This document shows positions 6,462 to 9,999 of a DNA stretch of 9,999 bases, piece after piece. The DNA is from Paracraurococcus sp049315625 (lineage in GTDB: Bacteria > Pseudomonadota > Alphaproteobacteria > Acetobacterales > Acetobacteraceae). The notes beneath the pieces are model-generated. The model had not been told where the DNA came from, made no database searches, and saw nothing but the letters and a program-made list of their open reading frames with translations. The first letter of the stretch is position 1. Every line of letters starts with the position of its first letter. The position numbers and the translations under genes were made by a program. The DNA lies in contig JBMOJU010000189.1 in NCBI GenBank assembly GCA_049315625.1, forward strand, positions 1 to 9,999, in the 5' to 3' direction.

Positions 6462-7598
6462 ATGAAGGAAGCATTGCGCTGCGGCGCCCTGCTGGCGCTG
6501 GTGCCGGCGCTGGCCGCGGCGCAGCCCGTCCCCGACCGGATCTACGCGCTGGAAGGCGGGACGGCGCGCCTGCCCCTGCCCGCCGCCGGCGCCTGGGCGG
6601 TGACCGACGAAGCCGGCCGCGCCGTCGCGGTCGCCGCCGACCCGGATGGCGGGTGGCGCCTGCCGCCGGGCGGCTGGTACCGCCTGAGCCGCGACGGCGT
6701 GCCCTTCGGCGGCCGCTTCGCCGGAGGCCATGTCATCCTGGTGACCGGCCAGTCGCAGGCGGCGGGGCTTTTCTCCGCCACCTGGCCGCGGGTCGGCGCG
6801 CATCCCGCCGGGCCGGGCGATGCGCCGGCGCCGCCGGTCTCGGCCATCCTCGCCTCCTGCCTCGGCCGGCCCGGCTGCCCGCCGGAGGGTACGCGCTGGG
6901 GACCAGCGGGGGAGGCGCTCGGTGCACGCACGCTGCTGGCCGAACTGGCGCGGCTGCGGCCCGGCATCCCCTTCGCGCTCGCCGACGTCGCCCGGGGCGG
7001 CGCCGGCGTGGCCGACCTGCTGGATCCCGCCCGCCCGGCGCGCGGCCATCTTGAGCGGGTGGCGCAGGCCGCCGCTCCGGCCTCCGCGCTGCTGGTCCTG
7101 GCGCATGGCACCACGGATGCGATGCGTGGGACCCCGGCCGCGGATTTCATCGCCGGCACAGCCGCGCTGGTCGCGCTGCTGCGCGAGGCCGGCGGTAACC
7201 CCGCCATGCCGGCGCTGCAGGCGCCGCTGCCGCCGCTGCGCGATGCGGTCAGGTTGCTGGGATCCGGCAGGCTGGCCGATCGGGCCGGGCTCACGGCAGG
7301 CGATGGCTGGCCCTTCCGCCTTGGCCTCGCCCGGCGACGGACGCTCGACCCGGCGGTCGCCGCCCATGCCGACATCATCCGCGCCGCCCAGGCGGAGGCC
7401 GCGCACCGCTTCGGCCTGCGGCCCGGCGGCAACATGGCCGGGATCGCAACCGGGGCCGACGGCATCCACTGGACGGCCGACGGCGTCCGCCAGGCCGCGC
7501 GCGAGGTGGCGGCAGCGCTGGTGCTGGCGCTGGACCGCGGCGCGGCGCCGGTTCCGGCAGCCGCACCCGCGGGTCCGGCCGGGCCGGGGCCGAGATGA
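6462..7598 (+). CDS. Exported SGNH/GDSL-type esterase (sialate O-acetylesterase-like)
   Basis: A 378-residue protein of the SGNH hydrolase superfamily, likely an ester-cleaving enzyme; the substrate is unknown. It begins with a signal peptide (MKEALRCGALLALVPALAAA, probable cleavage near residue 20), so it acts outside the cytoplasm. Block I is VTGQSQAAG (94-102) with nucleophile Ser98, resembling the GQSNMAG of sialate O-acetylesterase-type proteins. Block II is probably ARGGAG (177-182). Block III reads HGTTDA (215-220), close to the QGESDA-type form rather than the classic GxND. Block V is DGIHWTADG (333-341), giving Asp333 and His336. An N-terminal beta region covers residues 27-85. The C-terminal 20 residues are Ala/Pro/Gly-rich. 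ATG 6462 follows AGGGG (6451-6455) by 6 nt; an open extension upstream to 6339 lacks coding character. It lies between trmB and rimP, an unusual place. Confidence 0.82.
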   Translation: MKEALRCGALLALVPALAAAQPVPDRIYALEGGTARLPLPAAGAWAVTDEAGRAVAVAADPDGGWRLPPGGWYRLSRDGVPFGGRFAGGHVILVTGQSQAAGLFSATWPRVGAHPAGPGDAPAPPVSAILASCLGRPGCPPEGTRWGPAGEALGARTLLAELARLRPGIPFALADVARGGAGVADLLDPARPARGHLERVAQAAAPASALLVLAHGTTDAMRGTPAADFIAGTAALVALLREAGGNPAMPALQAPLPPLRDAVRLLGSGRLADRAGLTAGDGWPFRLGLARRRTLDPAVAAHADIIRAAQAEAAHRFGLRPGGNMAGIATGADGIHWTADGVRQAAREVAAALVLALDRGAAPVPAAAPAGPAGPGPR

Positions 7599-7601
7599 TC
7601 C

Positions 7602-7630
7602 TTGCAGCATCGCCTGTCCCGGCCTATAAC
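7602..7630 (+). promoter_or_regulatory. Sigma-70-type promoter for rimP-nusA operon
   Basis: TTGCAG (7602-7607) and TATAAC (7625-7630) are separated by 17 bp. The -10 box matches TATAAT at five of six positions; the -35 keeps TTG. With a start near 7637, the leader before rimP would be about 57 nt. It begins four bases after the SGNH stop, so the operon can be transcribed independently. Confidence 0.65.
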
Positions 7631-7664
7631 CATGTTTCTCATCACCATCCGCGCTTCACCGGGG

Positions 7665-7690
7665 GGTGGCCTTAACGGGCCGCCTTTTTT
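7665..7690 (+). terminator. Terminator-like hairpin in rimP leader (possible attenuator)
   Basis: GGTGGCC (7665-7671) pairs with GGCCGCC (7678-7684) as seven pairs, one a G-U wobble, around a 6-nt loop. TTTTTT follows at 7685-7690, and TTTT again after one G. This is a textbook intrinsic terminator, yet it lies between the operon promoter and the rimP start, only 3 nt before the start codon. CACC at 7657-7660 could pair with GGTG (7665-7668) and compete with it. Control by NusA feedback, as known for the E. coli nusA operon leader, is plausible but inferred. It could also simply end SGNH transcription. Confidence 0.7.
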
Positions 7691-7693
7691 GTT

Positions 7694-8278
7694 TTGGGCA
7701 CCGACATCGAACGTCCGCAGCATGAGGGTCTGGAGGCGCGCATCGCCGACGCCATCGCCCCCACCATTGAGCACATGGGCTACGAGCTCGTGCGCGTGCA
7801 GGTTTCCGGCAAGGAACGGCCGGTCGTCCAGATCATGGCCGACCGGGCCGATGAGCGCCCCTTTCGTGTCGAGGATTGCGAGGCGATCAGCCACGCCGCC
7901 GGCGCGGTGCTGGACGTGGAGGACCCGATCAAGGGCGAGTGGACGCTGGAGGTCTCCTCCCCCGGCATCGACCGCCCGCTGACCCGGACCAAGGACTGGA
8001 ACCGCTTCGCCGGGCACGTCGCCACGCTGGAGCTGATGATCCCGCAGGATGGCCGCAAGCGCTTCCGCGGCATCGCCCTCGGCGCCGATGCCGAGACGGT
8101 GCGGGTGAAGCTGGATGAGGGTGCGGAGGCGAGTTTTCCCCGCAGCAACATCCGCCGTGCCAAATTGGTGCTCACCGACGAATTGATCGCGGCGACCGCC
8201 GCCCCCGCCGCAGCCGAGGATGCCGATGACGGCGATGCCGAGGATGCCGGCGGGCCACCCCCTTCCAGGAGGAATTGA
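7694..8278 (+). CDS. rimP: Ribosome maturation factor RimP
   Basis: Assists maturation of the 30S ribosomal subunit in the cytoplasm. The 194-residue protein has the N-terminal alpha/beta domain (LEARIADAIAPTIEHMGYEL, 13-32), the central DCEAISHAAGAVLDVEDPI (61-79), the signature LEVSSPGIDRPL (85-96), and the C-terminal SH3-like barrel (RFRGIALG ... FPRSNIRRAKLV, to about 159). It is longer than E. coli RimP (about 150) because of an Ala/Asp-rich acidic tail (about 166-194). The only plausible start is TTG 7694: upstream in-frame codons lie in the U-run, and the next ATG would delete part of the N-terminal domain. There is no Shine-Dalgarno site, because the leader hairpin and U-run occupy that place; initiation is therefore probably weak or structure-dependent. 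It is followed by nusA after 3 bp, the standard operon order. Confidence 0.95.
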   Translation: MGTDIERPQHEGLEARIADAIAPTIEHMGYELVRVQVSGKERPVVQIMADRADERPFRVEDCEAISHAAGAVLDVEDPIKGEWTLEVSSPGIDRPLTRTKDWNRFAGHVATLELMIPQDGRKRFRGIALGADAETVRVKLDEGAEASFPRSNIRRAKLVLTDELIAATAAPAAAEDADDGDAEDAGGPPPSRRN

Positions 8279-8281
8279 TCC

Positions 8282-9866
<1,585 letters not shown>

Positions 9867-9889
<23 letters not shown>

Positions 9890-9999
9890 CCGCAACGTCG
9901 GACGGCGCCGGGTCCCGACGCCGCCGGCGCCCGACGCCCCGCCCCGCCCTGTCCCCGAGGCGGCAGCGGCGGAGGACGCCCCCGAGAAGGGGCCGCTCC
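9867..9999 (+). CDS. rnpM: RnpM/YlxR family RNA-binding protein, N-terminal part
   Basis: An open frame begins at ATG 9867, inside the end of nusA in another frame, and runs off the window edge. Forty-four residues are visible: a basic start (MATAKKPDRNVGRRRVP), then a Pro/Ala/Glu-rich stretch ending DAPEKGPL. GGGAGG (9855-9860) sits 6 nt before the ATG, a good ribosome site. In alphaproteobacteria the gene after nusA and before infB is the YlxR/DUF448 protein (RnpM, an RNA-binding modulator of RNase P in Firmicutes), often with a divergent N-terminal extension leading to a core like GPLRRCI. The visible GPL fits this, but the core itself lies outside, so the identity rests mainly on position. 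Confidence 0.7.

Overview
The window is very GC-rich (about 70%, with almost every third codon position G or C). It reads as chromosomal core sequence from an alphaproteobacterium. Gene order (dnaK-dnaJ near dapB; metK-trmB close to rimP-nusA-rnpM) and protein style point to Acetobacteraceae, probably a Roseomonas-like genus; this is inferred from order and composition, not from a search. No phage, IS, CRISPR, tRNA or rRNA gene was seen.

Layout: (1) 1-1874 holds the 3' end of dnaK and a complete dnaJ, separated by a 195-bp gap rich in hairpins. (2) 2051-3059 holds a small PRC-barrel protein (+) and a WrbA-like flavoprotein (-), converging with a 13-bp gap; they sit between dnaJ and dapB. (3) 3249-5387 holds dapB and metK; the gap between them carries two palindromes, one an operator-like 20-mer just upstream of a possible -35 box. 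(4) 5396-5523 is a nested inverted-repeat (REP/REPIN-like) element between metK and trmB. (5) 5545-6461 holds trmB, whose last residues are displaced by an apparent one-base deletion, and a possible small antisense membrane protein whose frame also looks broken by one base. (6) 6462-7598 encodes an exported SGNH-type esterase. (7) 7602-9999 is the start of the rimP-nusA-rnpM operon, with a recognisable promoter, a terminator-like hairpin with a U-run directly before a TTG-initiated rimP, then nusA and the 5' end of rnpM.

Functions: DnaK/DnaJ fold proteins; DapB makes tetrahydrodipicolinate for lysine and peptidoglycan; MetK makes S-adenosylmethionine, which TrmB uses to methylate tRNA; RimP, NusA and RnpM serve ribosome maturation, transcription elongation and RNA processing. 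The lineage-specific pieces are the PRC-barrel gene, the flavoprotein and the SGNH gene.

I found no wholly new multi-gene system. The best second-look items are the rimP attenuator-like leader, the palindromes before metK, the REPIN-like element that appears to supply a ribosome-binding site to a five-codon leader of trmB, and the two nearby apparent frameshifts at 6217-6276.
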